Of a DNA stretch of 27,523 nucleotides, positions 6,276 through 14,911 are shown in pieces (the stretch's first letter is position 1; the number at the start of each line of letters is the position of its first letter). Location: positions 1 to 27,523 of the forward strand of contig SFMU01000039.1 of assembly GCA_004552965.1 (NCBI GenBank), written 5' to 3'. The translations under genes and the position numbers were made by a program. The notes under the pieces are model-generated. The model had not been told where the DNA came from and did not search any database. It saw only the letters and a program-made list of their open reading frames with translations. This stretch comes from Bacteroidales bacterium (GTDB lineage: Bacteria; Bacteroidota; Bacteroidia; Bacteroidales; UBA932).

Positions 6276-7433
6276 ATGGCCAGATTGCTGATCATCACCG
6301 AATATGAAGAAAGACATATTTATGACGTCATTTCAGGCATAAAGGATTATGTCCTCGAGAAGAACGTCCCGGATCCGACCATCTGCACGATATCAAAAGG
6401 ATATGTCGATTCCATCGGAATGAAAGGTCTGGTCGAATGGTGCCGGGAGTGGAAAGTCGATTGCGTGCTCGGATCCTTCTCAAGAAACGAAGATACTGAC
6501 CTGCTGGCAGACAGCGGAATCATCGCCGTCAACTGGAACAGCATGCTGATGGACACAGGACTGCCTTCGATACGCACGGACCATACCACCTATGGCAGAA
6601 TCTGTGTGAAGCATTTCAGCTCCTACAGGCATTTTGCCTTCTACAGCCACACAAACGATCCTAGAATACACAGCATAATACAAGGATTCCAGAAGGTCCT
6701 GGAGGACAACCCTTCTGCCACTTTCGATCATTTCATTTTCGATCCGGAAGCGGATTTCCGAAGCGAACTGATGGTATTGAAGGCATGGCTCAGGAATATT
6801 CCCAAACCTGTCCTGATCCTCGCAGGGTCGGATATGTTTGGCAACAATCTGATAGAATACTGCAAAGTGCTGAAGATCGATGTCCCGGGCAAGGCGGCCA
6901 TCCTGGGAATCGGCAACAGCAGAATGATCTGCGACATGAAACGGACAAGTCTGTCAAGCATCGACATGAATATGTACAAAGTCGGATGGCGAATCGCGGA
7001 GATGATGGACATCTGCCTCAAAAACAGGAACTTCAAGGGATATGACATCATCAACAGACCGGGAAGGGTAATCGAGAGGATGAGCACAGCCACGATTCCC
7101 TCGGCAAACCAGGATGTCGTTGAGGCAGCGAGGTTCATCCACCTGCACTTTCATCAGAAAATCAGTGTGAATGATGTGGTCCAAGCGACCAGCATATCAA
7201 GAAGACTTCTCGAAAAGCATTTTGCGGCGGAATGCGGCATGGGAATATACCAGTACATAATGAAACTGAGACTGGATGAATTCACCGAAAAGGTGATGCA
7301 CACCAAGGAACCTATCAAGAGCATTGCCATCTCTCTGGGGGACGATGATTCCAAGAACCTGAGCAGGATGTTCAGGGAAAAATATGGGTGCTCGCCTTCC
7401 AGCTGGAGAGAAGCGAACACCCTTGATGACTGA
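6276..7433 (+). CDS. xylR: XylR-type AraC family transcriptional regulator
   Basis: A 385-residue DNA-binding regulator. Residues about 1-270 form a LacI/periplasmic-binding-like effector domain (LLIITEYEERH start; later LILAGSDMFGNN and SIDMNMYKVGWRIAEMM, as in the GalR/LacI sugar-binding fold). Residues about 278-380 are an AraC-type double helix-turn-helix (ISVNDVV...SISRRLLEKHF, then SIAISLGDDDSKNLSRMFREKYGCSP). This order is that of XylR, which senses a sugar in the N-terminal domain. No xylose isomerase or xylulokinase lies nearby, so the effector and targets are unknown and the symbol denotes family only. The next gene is convergent, so it is monocistronic. Confidence 0.8.
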   Translation: MARLLIITEYEERHIYDVISGIKDYVLEKNVPDPTICTISKGYVDSIGMKGLVEWCREWKVDCVLGSFSRNEDTDLLADSGIIAVNWNSMLMDTGLPSIRTDHTTYGRICVKHFSSYRHFAFYSHTNDPRIHSIIQGFQKVLEDNPSATFDHFIFDPEADFRSELMVLKAWLRNIPKPVLILAGSDMFGNNLIEYCKVLKIDVPGKAAILGIGNSRMICDMKRTSLSSIDMNMYKVGWRIAEMMDICLKNRNFKGYDIINRPGRVIERMSTATIPSANQDVVEAARFIHLHFHQKISVNDVVQATSISRRLLEKHFAAECGMGIYQYIMKLRLDEFTEKVMHTKEPIKSIAISLGDDDSKNLSRMFREKYGCSPSSWREANTLDD

Positions 7434-7436
7434 GAA

Positions 7437-7464
7437 GGGATAGGTAATTGAAAAACCTATTCCC
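7437..7464. terminator. hairpin between convergent xylR and carbonic anhydrase genes
   Basis: GGGATAGGT (7437-7445) pairs with ACCTATTCCC (7455-7464, one bulged T) around an A-rich loop. It begins 3 bases after the xylR stop and overlaps the stop of the convergent gene. No T-run follows the stem on either strand, so termination would be weak or bidirectional by structure alone. Confidence 0.35.
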
Positions 7465-7990
7465 CTGCCGAGAGGACCTCTGAATAGACTTTGGCCCATT
7501 CGACATATGACTTGACTCCCTCGTCGATTGTACGTGTCACGGCCTCGGGCGAGATATTCTTGATGAACTTGGCCGGTACGCCGCCCCAAAGTTCACCTTT
7601 GCCGATGTGCGTACGGCCAAGAACCAGTGCTCCTGCAGCCACCATGCTTCCATCCTCAACGACTGCACCGTCAAGGACAGTCGCGCCCATGCCCACAAGA
7701 CAATGGTTGCCGATCTTGGCTGCATGGATGGTTGCATTGTGGCCCAGGACGACATCATCACCAATGACGACTTCGCCATTCTCGCCTTCCGAGACATGGA
7801 TGACAACGCAATCCTGAACGCTGACCCTGCTGCCTATTCTGATAGAATTGTCATCGCCTCTGACGACTGCACCGTACCAGAGTGAACAATTGTCGCCTAT
7901 GGTGACATCGCCCAGGACAGCAGCAGTCTCTGCGACAAAACAATCACTGCCGATAACCGGGGTCTTTCCTTTGATTGTGTGGATGATCAT
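7457..7990 (-). CDS. gamma-class carbonic anhydrase-like hexapeptide protein
   Basis: A 177-residue left-handed beta-helix protein of the YrdA/PaaY/Cam group. The hexapeptide pattern runs from about residue 12 to 135 (for example VIGDDVV, KIGNHCLVGMGATV). Three histidines at the metal positions are present: H65 (VVIHV), H84 (LGHN) and H89 (TIHA), with the H-x4-H spacing of the family. The acidic loop of Cam, which holds its proton-shuttle glutamate, is not evident, as is usual in this subgroup, so carbonic anhydrase activity is not certain. It is the last gene of the long minus-strand run, 36 bases after the rhamnosidase stop. Confidence 0.88.
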   Translation of the reverse strand: MIIHTIKGKTPVIGSDCFVAETAAVLGDVTIGDNCSLWYGAVVRGDDNSIRIGSRVSVQDCVVIHVSEGENGEVVIGDDVVLGHNATIHAAKIGNHCLVGMGATVLDGAVVEDGSMVAAGALVLGRTHIGKGELWGGVPAKFIKNISPEAVTRTIDEGVKSYVEWAKVYSEVLSAGE

Positions 7991-8026
7991 TTTTCAAAAG
8001 GATTACTTAATATTCAGTGATCTGCC

Positions 8027-10756
8027 TTATTCCGAAACAATGTGGTAGCTTCCAGACGGGAAGACATAGTAAGACTCTCCTCCGATTGTCCTTGTCGGGA
8101 AGTCTATCGGCTCTCCGTCAACAGTAACTTTCTTGCCTTCAGGGATGTAGACCAGACCGTCCGACCCTGCAGGGATGACGATGTCCCAGACAAGCCTGCC
8201 ACCCTCGTTCCTCCAATCGGTGGAGACAAGGCCGTACCTGGTGTCTACAGAAGCCTTTGCCCATTCGAGCTGCGAGGTGTGCTGCGGATGGAAGATAACT
8301 GTCTTGAATCCCGGAGAATCGGCGAATGGTCTCAAGCCCGCAACATCCTCATAGATCCAGGAATCATAACCGCCCTGCATAGGATGATTGTGAGAGCCGT
8401 GAGATTTGCTCAGGCCGTCAGCTTTCATAGGAAGAGATTCCCAGAGGGTGGTTACTCCAATGGAGTCGATCATCGCCCCGAAAGAGTCCTCGCCCTTCTT
8501 GGTGAAGAGTTTGTAGGCACTCTCGGCCGCACCGTTTCTCGACAGTTCCGATCCGATCCTGGACATACCGAAGACACCCACATCGATGAACCCGTGACCG
8601 GTCCTGATGTTGTACAGGATGGATTCGGTAGCTTCTTTTTTCCTGTCCTCAGGGAAGAGGCCGAGTTCGAGGGCCATGGCATCTGCGGTCTGACCGCCGA
8701 AGGTGCACTGCACCGGATTGAAGAATCTTCCGATCATAGCCTTGCGGACATATTCCTCCTGCTGTCTGAACCACTTCAGGTCCTCATCCCTTCCCAGAAG
8801 GGTGGCAACCTTGACCATTATGCCCAGATCGATGAGATGGAATGCGGTGGATGTGACTTCTACCGGCGAGTTGTTGTGCTCGTGGGAACTGAATGTCGGA
8901 CACCAGTCGCCCAGACCCTGATAGACGATTCCGTCGATGGCGGTTTCCGCGATATGGCGTACCCAGAGGCTCATCATGTCATAGTAGTCCTCGAGGATGT
9001 CCTTGTTGCCATAGTAGACATACAGGTGCCAAGGCAACTGGACCACTGCGGTTCCCCAGTCAGGAGATGCAACTCCGCAGAGGCGCTTGCCGGGGGCAAT
9101 CATGAAAGGAATGCCTGCTTCCTTGTCGGCATAGTAGAACCTGTAGTTGTAGAACTGATGATGCAGGGTGTTCTCAAGACTGACATCCGACGAAGTTCTG
9201 ATGTCTTCAAGGTATTTGACCCAGAAGTTGTTCATCTGGAAACTCATGTCGGCAGCCCTGTCGTAGGCATGGGTGTCGCCGAGCCATCCGCATTTCTCCC
9301 TCTGGTTGCAGTCGACCGGAAGACCCACAAAAGAATTGAGGAAAGTCCTCTGGGCAAGTTCATGAAGGGTGTTGATCTGGTCGTTGGCGCACTCGAATGT
9401 ACCTATCGGGGTGACGGCGGTGTGTACGGGAGCGCGGGTGATGGTCTCGAGCGATGGTTCGGCATCTGAACCTTCGATGGAAAGCTCGACATATCTCATT
9501 CCGTGATATGTGAATTTCGGCATCCAGCTTTCATTGCCGGTACCGGCAAAGGTGTAGGCGTCCTGCTGATAGCCCACGTGCTCGAAACCTGTGGAGGATA
9601 TGTCGATTTCTCCGGTTTCCGGGAAGATTTCCTCGGAACCTCTGGTCTGCAGACGTACTCCCCTGCCGAAATCTCCGCTGAAGATGACCTCGGAAGTCAG
9701 ATTGGTTCCGAAATCATAGACCCAGACGTTGCCTTCCTTTGAAGATTTCCACATCCTGAGGGCCTTCTGAGGCTGTCCGGCAATCATCGGAGGAAGTTCC
9801 TGGGCAACCATGACGGCAGGCCTTACGCCTTCAGCCTTCACTGCATCAGCCCAGCCGCTGTCATCGAAGGAGGCTGTGCACCATCCCTGGATCTCACGTG
9901 TAGCGTCATATTCATCGCCCTGATAGACATTGGACTTGACGAGAGGGCTGTCGGCCCACTTCCAAGTGGTGTCGGTGCCGAGCATCTCGACTTTTCCGTT
10001 GGCATATTCAAGCCTGAGCTGGCATCTGAGAATAGGCATGCCGTAGTTCATTCCGCCACCCCAGACCGTGTCCTGGTTGTACCAGCCCGCTCCGAGCAGC
10101 ACTCCTATGCAGTTCTTTCCGTTATTCAGAAGGGATGTGACGTCGAAAGCGCTGTAAAGGGCTCTCTTGTCATAGTCTGTCTGTGCAGGGTCGAGTACTC
10201 TCTCAGGTTCGACGGACTTGCCGTTGAAGAAGAGTTCGGAGCAGCCAAGTCCACAGAGATAGACGACAGCGCGGCTTACCTTGCCTTTGCTGATGTCATA
10301 GGTCTTTCGGAAATATGGGAAAGGACGCTTTTCGGCAGAGCCGGTACCGATCCATTCTGCTTCCCAGGAGTTATCGATCGACTTGGTGAAGCGGGATGGC
10401 TTTGTCCATGCGGATACCTGGTCATTTTTGTCCCACACTCTGACTTTCCAATAATAGAGCCTGCCATCCTGGAGAGCAACTCCCTCAGGAAGAGCGATGT
10501 CAAGCTGGTCATCGGACACAACTTTGCCGGATTTCCAGACGTTTCCGTTGCATCCCGGAGTGGTTCCGAGCCATATTTCATAGGCGGTCTGGCAGGCAGC
10601 ATCGACTGATGAAGAGAGTTTCCAGCTGAATTTCACATTGCTTACACAAAGTGGATCAGTCATGTCGTTGCAGGTCAGGCTGACCGGAGCAACGGTAGGT
10701 TTCGCCTCAGCAATGAAGAAGGCGAAAAGCAGGATGGCTGTAAAGAATTTTTTCAT
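8027..10756 (-). CDS. GH78 alpha-L-rhamnosidase
   Basis: I choose the ATG at 10756 (909 residues), because it starts a clean signal peptide (MKKFFTAILLFAFFIAEA); an upstream in-frame ATG at 10792 would add 12 residues and overlap pyrF. The order of parts is that of GH78: an N-terminal Fn3-like domain (LYYWKVRVWD), a jelly-roll lectin-like domain (YLCGLGCSELFFNG, then GAGWYNQD), an (alpha/alpha)6 catalytic barrel, and a C-terminal beta domain. The catalytic-domain hallmark DCNQREKCGWLGD is near residues 481-493, including the acidic residues of the active site, and HNHPMQGGYDSW is near 787. It cleaves terminal alpha-L-rhamnose from plant pectins or glycosides, probably in the periplasm. Its position behind pyrF, with no SusC/D pair, is unusual for a polysaccharide-utilisation gene. 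Confidence 0.92.
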   Translation of the reverse strand: MKKFFTAILLFAFFIAEAKPTVAPVSLTCNDMTDPLCVSNVKFSWKLSSSVDAACQTAYEIWLGTTPGCNGNVWKSGKVVSDDQLDIALPEGVALQDGRLYYWKVRVWDKNDQVSAWTKPSRFTKSIDNSWEAEWIGTGSAEKRPFPYFRKTYDISKGKVSRAVVYLCGLGCSELFFNGKSVEPERVLDPAQTDYDKRALYSAFDVTSLLNNGKNCIGVLLGAGWYNQDTVWGGGMNYGMPILRCQLRLEYANGKVEMLGTDTTWKWADSPLVKSNVYQGDEYDATREIQGWCTASFDDSGWADAVKAEGVRPAVMVAQELPPMIAGQPQKALRMWKSSKEGNVWVYDFGTNLTSEVIFSGDFGRGVRLQTRGSEEIFPETGEIDISSTGFEHVGYQQDAYTFAGTGNESWMPKFTYHGMRYVELSIEGSDAEPSLETITRAPVHTAVTPIGTFECANDQINTLHELAQRTFLNSFVGLPVDCNQREKCGWLGDTHAYDRAADMSFQMNNFWVKYLEDIRTSSDVSLENTLHHQFYNYRFYYADKEAGIPFMIAPGKRLCGVASPDWGTAVVQLPWHLYVYYGNKDILEDYYDMMSLWVRHIAETAIDGIVYQGLGDWCPTFSSHEHNNSPVEVTSTAFHLIDLGIMVKVATLLGRDEDLKWFRQQEEYVRKAMIGRFFNPVQCTFGGQTADAMALELGLFPEDRKKEATESILYNIRTGHGFIDVGVFGMSRIGSELSRNGAAESAYKLFTKKGEDSFGAMIDSIGVTTLWESLPMKADGLSKSHGSHNHPMQGGYDSWIYEDVAGLRPFADSPGFKTVIFHPQHTSQLEWAKASVDTRYGLVSTDWRNEGGRLVWDIVIPAGSDGLVYIPEGKKVTVDGEPIDFPTRTIGGESYYVFPSGSYHIVSE

Positions 10757-10788
10757 GTTTATGATTCGGATTGAAGTTTCCTCTAAGG

Positions 10789-11592
10789 TCAAAATCTGGC
10801 GGTAGCTGCCGCAGAAAGTGCCGCAGCCTGTGCAAAGTCCTCACCGGCAGATGCGTAAAGCACTCCCCGTGAGGAGTTTATCAAAAGGCCGCCTTTATCA
10901 TTCGCTCCGTTTGACATCACTTCTTCAGCGCTGCCTCCCTGGGCACCTACGCCCGGGACCAGGAAGAAGTTGTCAGGACAGAACTGACGGATTTCCTTAA
11001 GTTTGTCAGCCTTGGTGGCTCCGACGACAAACATCATGTTTTCCGGAGTGGAGATTTCCATCATTCTCTCCATAACCACCCTGTAGAGAGGCTTGCCGTC
11101 CTTGAGTGCAGTCTGGAAATCGGCTGATGAAGAGTTGGAGGAAAGGGCCACCACGATGGCATACCGTCCGGGATATTCAAGAAACGGCGTGACTGTTTCC
11201 GAGCCCATGTATGGAGAGATTGTGACGGCATCAAAGTCGAAGGTGGAGAAGAGACTCCTGGCGTACATCTTTGCAGTGTTTCCGATGTCTCCCCTCTTGG
11301 CGTCGGCGATGAGGAACTGCTCCGGATGATTGGTGCGGAGATAGTCGACCGTCTTGTCAAGGACAGAAAGGCCCTCGATGCCGAGAGATTCATAGAAGGC
11401 AAGATTCGGCTTGTATGCCACACAGTGCGAAGCAGTTGCATCTATGATTCTCCTGTTGAATTCCAGGACTGCTTCCCCGATGCTTCTCCCGGCTTTGACA
11501 CATTCCGGGATCTTGGCGTAATCGGTGTCGAGACCCACGCAGAGCATGGAGCCCTTGGCCTTCATCTGAAGGTACAATTCTTCTCTAGTCAT
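10789..11592 (-). CDS. pyrF: orotidine-5'-phosphate decarboxylase (type 2)
   Basis: A 267-residue enzyme from the ATG at 11592; the upstream in-frame ATG at 11631 adds 13 residues that read through the dipeptidase end and are not family-like. It converts OMP to UMP, the last step of pyrimidine synthesis, in the cytoplasm. Diagnostic parts are the N-terminal LCVGLDTD strand, the catalytic loop DAKRGDIGNTA with its Asp-Lys charge network, and the C-terminal LVPGVGAQGG and INSSRGVLYA phosphate-binding segments. The length fits the type 2 subfamily. The start codon overlaps the dipeptidase stop by 8 nt, suggesting translational coupling. Confidence 0.96.
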   Translation of the reverse strand: MTREELYLQMKAKGSMLCVGLDTDYAKIPECVKAGRSIGEAVLEFNRRIIDATASHCVAYKPNLAFYESLGIEGLSVLDKTVDYLRTNHPEQFLIADAKRGDIGNTAKMYARSLFSTFDFDAVTISPYMGSETVTPFLEYPGRYAIVVALSSNSSSADFQTALKDGKPLYRVVMERMMEISTPENMMFVVGATKADKLKEIRQFCPDNFFLVPGVGAQGGSAEEVMSNGANDKGGLLINSSRGVLYASAGEDFAQAAALSAAATARF

Positions 11593-12949
11593 AGTATTCG
11601 TAGAATTTTGATATCGATTCCATTCCGGCAAAGAACTGGCTGAGAAGGAAACTCTCGTTCGGTGAATGGATGGTGTCCCTTTCGAGGCCGAATCCCATCA
11701 GGAGCGGGTCCACACCGAGAATCTTCTGCATGGACGCAAGAACGGCTATGCTGCCGCCTCCCCTGCTGGGAACCGGTTCTATGCCATAAACATCTGTCAT
11801 TGCCCTGGACGCTGCCCTGAATGCAGGTGAAGAAATCGGGATGAGAAATCCCTCGCCACCCTCACAAGGCTTCACATCGATCCGGCAATACTCAGGAGCT
11901 ATTCTCTCGAGATGCTCCTTGAACAGGCTGGTGATCTTTGCGCTGTCCTGGGCAGGGACCAGACGCATAGAGATCTTCGCATGGGCTGTCGACGGGAGGA
12001 CGGTCTTGGCTCCCTCACCGGTGTAGCCTCCCCATATTCCACAGACATCAAGACATGGGCGGATGCCTATCCTTTCCATCGGGGAATAGCCTTCCTCTCC
12101 ACGCAATGCCTTCACACCCAACGATTTGTTAAACTCAACCGGATCGAAAGGAACGCGGGCAAGCTGAGCCCTGTCCGAGTCTGAGAGTTCGATGACATCG
12201 TCATAGAAGCCAGGCACAGTCACTCTTCCGTCCTTTCCGATAAGGCTGGAAATCATGTCGCAGAGTGTCTGGATAGGATTGGCGACCGCGCCACCGTAAT
12301 GGCCGGAATGCAGATCATGGTCAGGTCCGGTTACAGTCACTTCAAGATAGGCCAGACCCCTCATGCCGCAGTTGATCGAAGGGACTTCCTCCGAAATCAT
12401 CGTCGTGTCAGAGACAAGAATGACATCAGCCCCGAGCCAGTCCTTGTGGTCTCTGACCCAGGCTGCAAGGGATGGACTGCCTATTTCCTCTTCTCCTTCG
12501 AATATGAACTTGACATTATGGTGCAGCTTCCCGGTCCTGACCTGGTGCTCGAATGCCTTGATGTGCATGAAAAGCTGGCCCTTGTCGTCATTCGCTCCCC
12601 TGCACCAGATAGCGTCACGGCCCTGGGCATCCTTGCGGATCACGGGTTCGAATGGGTCGGAAACCCATTTGTCAAGCGGTTCCGGAGGCTGGACATCATA
12701 GTGCCCATAGACAAGTACCGTCTTCCATTCGGGATTGACGATTTTCTGCCCGAAAACCACCGGATTACCATCACTCGGATAGACTCCGGCCTCGTCTGCT
12801 CCTGCTTCGAGCAGAAGAGTCCTGAGGGTTTCGGCGCAGCGGACCATGTCCGGCTTGTGTTCCTTCCTGGCACTGATCGAAGGAATGCGGAGAAGGGTGA
12901 ACAGTTCCTCGAAGAACCTGTCTCTGTTGTTTCGGATATATTCTTTCAC
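11585..12949 (-). CDS. M20 family dipeptidase (CNDP/PepV-like)
   Basis: A 454-residue cytoplasmic di-zinc peptidase. Metal and catalytic residues are visible: H83 and D85 (YGHYDVQPP), bridging D121 (GANDDKGQ), catalytic and metal Glu in EGEEEIGS (E154, E155), D181 (VSDTT) and a late His in the DTIHSPNE segment. The LHSGHYGG segment belongs to the dimerisation domain. The family hydrolyses dipeptides such as Xaa-His or other short peptides. The start codon is GTG at 12949; no in-frame ATG lies upstream, and the N-terminus (KEYIRNNRDRFFEEL) fits family starts. It follows clpX by 35 bases and could finish peptides released by ClpXP, which is inference from position. Confidence 0.93.
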   Translation of the reverse strand: MKEYIRNNRDRFFEELFTLLRIPSISARKEHKPDMVRCAETLRTLLLEAGADEAGVYPSDGNPVVFGQKIVNPEWKTVLVYGHYDVQPPEPLDKWVSDPFEPVIRKDAQGRDAIWCRGANDDKGQLFMHIKAFEHQVRTGKLHHNVKFIFEGEEEIGSPSLAAWVRDHKDWLGADVILVSDTTMISEEVPSINCGMRGLAYLEVTVTGPDHDLHSGHYGGAVANPIQTLCDMISSLIGKDGRVTVPGFYDDVIELSDSDRAQLARVPFDPVEFNKSLGVKALRGEEGYSPMERIGIRPCLDVCGIWGGYTGEGAKTVLPSTAHAKISMRLVPAQDSAKITSLFKEHLERIAPEYCRIDVKPCEGGEGFLIPISSPAFRAASRAMTDVYGIEPVPSRGGGSIAVLASMQKILGVDPLLMGFGLERDTIHSPNESFLLSQFFAGMESISKFYEYYD

Positions 12950-12984
12950 GCGGCAGATGTCTTGGTTGAAGTTGTATGAATATG

Positions 12985-14220
12985 TCAGATTATGACGTCG
13001 GAAACTCTTTCCCTTGCATATTCGAGAGTTATCGTGAACGTCTTCTTCCTGGATGAAGGGGCATCGTACATCGCATCGTCGAAAATCTTCTCGCAGATGG
13101 AACGCAGACCACGGGCTCCAAGCTTGTTGGCAATCGCCGTGTCGACTATCAGTTCCTTGACACCGTCTTCGAGCTGGAGTCTGATTCCATCCATCTCGAA
13201 CAGTTTCTCATACTGCTTGATTATCGCATTGCGAGGCTCGGTGAGAATCCTCAGCAGGGCATCCCTGTCAAGGGCATCGAGATAGGTGATGACAGGAAGA
13301 CGGCCGATGATCTCCGGGATGAGACCGTAGGCGCGCATGTCCTGGGCATCGACATAGCGGAGAAGGTTATCCCTGTCGACCCTGTGGGAGTTGGAAGAGC
13401 CGAAACCGATGACCTGGGTGTTGAGCCTCTGGGCGATTCTGCGTTCGATGCCTTCGAAGGCTCCGCCACAGATGAACAGGATGTTCTGCGTGTTGACATG
13501 GATGAATTCCTGCTCCGGATGCTTCCTGCCCCCTTTCGGCGGAACATTGATGACATTGCCTTCCAGCAGTTTCAGCATGGCCTGCTGAACGCCCTCTCCG
13601 GAAACGTCCCGGGTGATGGAAGGATTGTCGCTCTTCCTGGCTATCTTGTCGATCTCATCGATGAAGACGATACCCCGCTCTGCCTTGGCAACATCGTAAT
13701 CCGCCTCCTGAAGCAGTCTGGTCAAGATGCTTTCAACATCTTCTCCCACATAACCTGCCTCTGTGAGGACCGTGGCATCGACAATCGTGAAGGGAACATC
13801 CAGCAGTTTAGCTATCGTCCTGGCAAGAAGGGTCTTGCCCGTTCCGGTAGGTCCCACCAGCAGGATATTGGATTTCTCCAGTTCCACGTCATTCTCTTCC
13901 TTGCTGCAGAGATTGTGGTTGATCCTCTTGTAGTGATTGTAGACCGACACAGCAAGCATCTTCTTCGCGCGGTCCTGTCCGATGACATATTCGTCAAGAA
14001 AGGCTTTGATCTCTGCAGGTTTCTTGAGATTCTCGAGCTTTTCCTGCGGTGAAGTCTGCCGTGAGGACCTTCCCAAGGCCTCACTCATGTAGTTGTAGGT
14101 AAGTTCGACGCAATCTGAGCAGATGCAGCCGTCAATCCCCTGGAGGAGGAACGGAACTTCCGTCTCGGACCTGCCGCAGAACATGCAATGCCGGCCCTTA
14201 TCTGTGTTTTTCTTCGCCAT
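12985..14220 (-). CDS. clpX: ATP-dependent unfoldase ClpX
   Basis: A 411-residue AAA+ subunit of the ClpXP protease; it recognises, unfolds and threads substrates into ClpP. The N-terminal zinc-binding domain has C12, C15, C34 and C37 (CxxC-x18-CxxC). Walker A is GPTGTGKT (124-131), the pore loop GYVG is at 157-160, Walker B is IVFIDE (185-190), the ClpP-docking loop IGF is in QVIGFGSS, and the sensor-2 region carries GARGLR. Length is normal. The start overlaps the clpP stop by one nucleotide (TAATG), so translation is likely coupled. Confidence 0.98.
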   Translation of the reverse strand: MAKKNTDKGRHCMFCGRSETEVPFLLQGIDGCICSDCVELTYNYMSEALGRSSRQTSPQEKLENLKKPAEIKAFLDEYVIGQDRAKKMLAVSVYNHYKRINHNLCSKEENDVELEKSNILLVGPTGTGKTLLARTIAKLLDVPFTIVDATVLTEAGYVGEDVESILTRLLQEADYDVAKAERGIVFIDEIDKIARKSDNPSITRDVSGEGVQQAMLKLLEGNVINVPPKGGRKHPEQEFIHVNTQNILFICGGAFEGIERRIAQRLNTQVIGFGSSNSHRVDRDNLLRYVDAQDMRAYGLIPEIIGRLPVITYLDALDRDALLRILTEPRNAIIKQYEKLFEMDGIRLQLEDGVKELIVDTAIANKLGARGLRSICEKIFDDAMYDAPSSRKKTFTITLEYARERVSDVII

Positions 14221-14894
14221 TATCTGGTCTTCTTGGTGAGAATCTCATCGACCATGCCATATTCAAGAGCCTCCTGCGACGTCATCCAATAGTCTCTGTC
14301 GGCATCGGCGAAGACCTTGTCGTAAGGCTGGCCGGTGTGGGATGAGATGATGTCGTAGAGCTCCTTGCGGGTCTTCTCTATTTCCTTCGCTGCTATCAGG
14401 ATGTCCGAAGCCTGTCCGTTTGCTCCGCCTAGCGGCTGGTGGATCAGGACACGGGAGTGAGGCAGACAGGAACGCTTTCCCTTTTCTCCGGCACAGAGAA
14501 GGACGGAACCCATCGATGCGGCCATTCCGGTACAGATTGTCGCCACGTCGGGTTCGATGAGCTGCATCGTGTCGTAGATCGCAAGGCCCGAAGTGACCTG
14601 TCCTCCAGGAGTGTTGATGTACAGGGAGACGTCCGCAGAAGGATCTGTGGACGCAAGGAAGAGGAGCTGCGCCTGGATGATGTTTGCGACATCATCGTCA
14701 ATCGGAACGCCCAGGAATATGATCCTGTCCATCAGAAGCCTCGAGAAAACATCCATCGATGCTACGTTGAGCTTGCGCTCCTCGATGATAGTAGGATTGA
14801 TGTAGGCGTCGGTTGTCCTGCTATATCTGTCGAGGGTCAAGGAATTGATTCCCTGACCCTTGACGGCGAAATTCTTGAATTCGTCCTGTTTCAT
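14220..14894 (-). CDS. clpP: ATP-dependent Clp protease proteolytic subunit ClpP
   Basis: A 224-residue serine peptidase that forms the double-heptamer chamber. The catalytic triad is S127 (MAASMGS), H152 (LIHQP) and D201 (ADRDYW). The oligomer and substrate-strand motif YINTPGGQVTSG is present at 92-103. The N-terminus is about 30 residues longer than E. coli mature ClpP, as in many Bacteroidota, and may include a propeptide. It lies between tig (17-nt gap) and clpX (1-nt overlap), the classical tig-clpP-clpX order. Confidence 0.98.
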   Translation of the reverse strand: MKQDEFKNFAVKGQGINSLTLDRYSRTTDAYINPTIIEERKLNVASMDVFSRLLMDRIIFLGVPIDDDVANIIQAQLLFLASTDPSADVSLYINTPGGQVTSGLAIYDTMQLIEPDVATICTGMAASMGSVLLCAGEKGKRSCLPHSRVLIHQPLGGANGQASDILIAAKEIEKTRKELYDIISSHTGQPYDKVFADADRDYWMTSQEALEYGMVDEILTKKTR

Positions 14895-14911
14895 GTTCGT
14901 TGACGGAACCT

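Noticed and set aside
8042..9469. 475-codon plus-strand open frame opposite the rhamnosidase gene
   Set aside because: Antisense shadow of GH78 with no recognisable domain.
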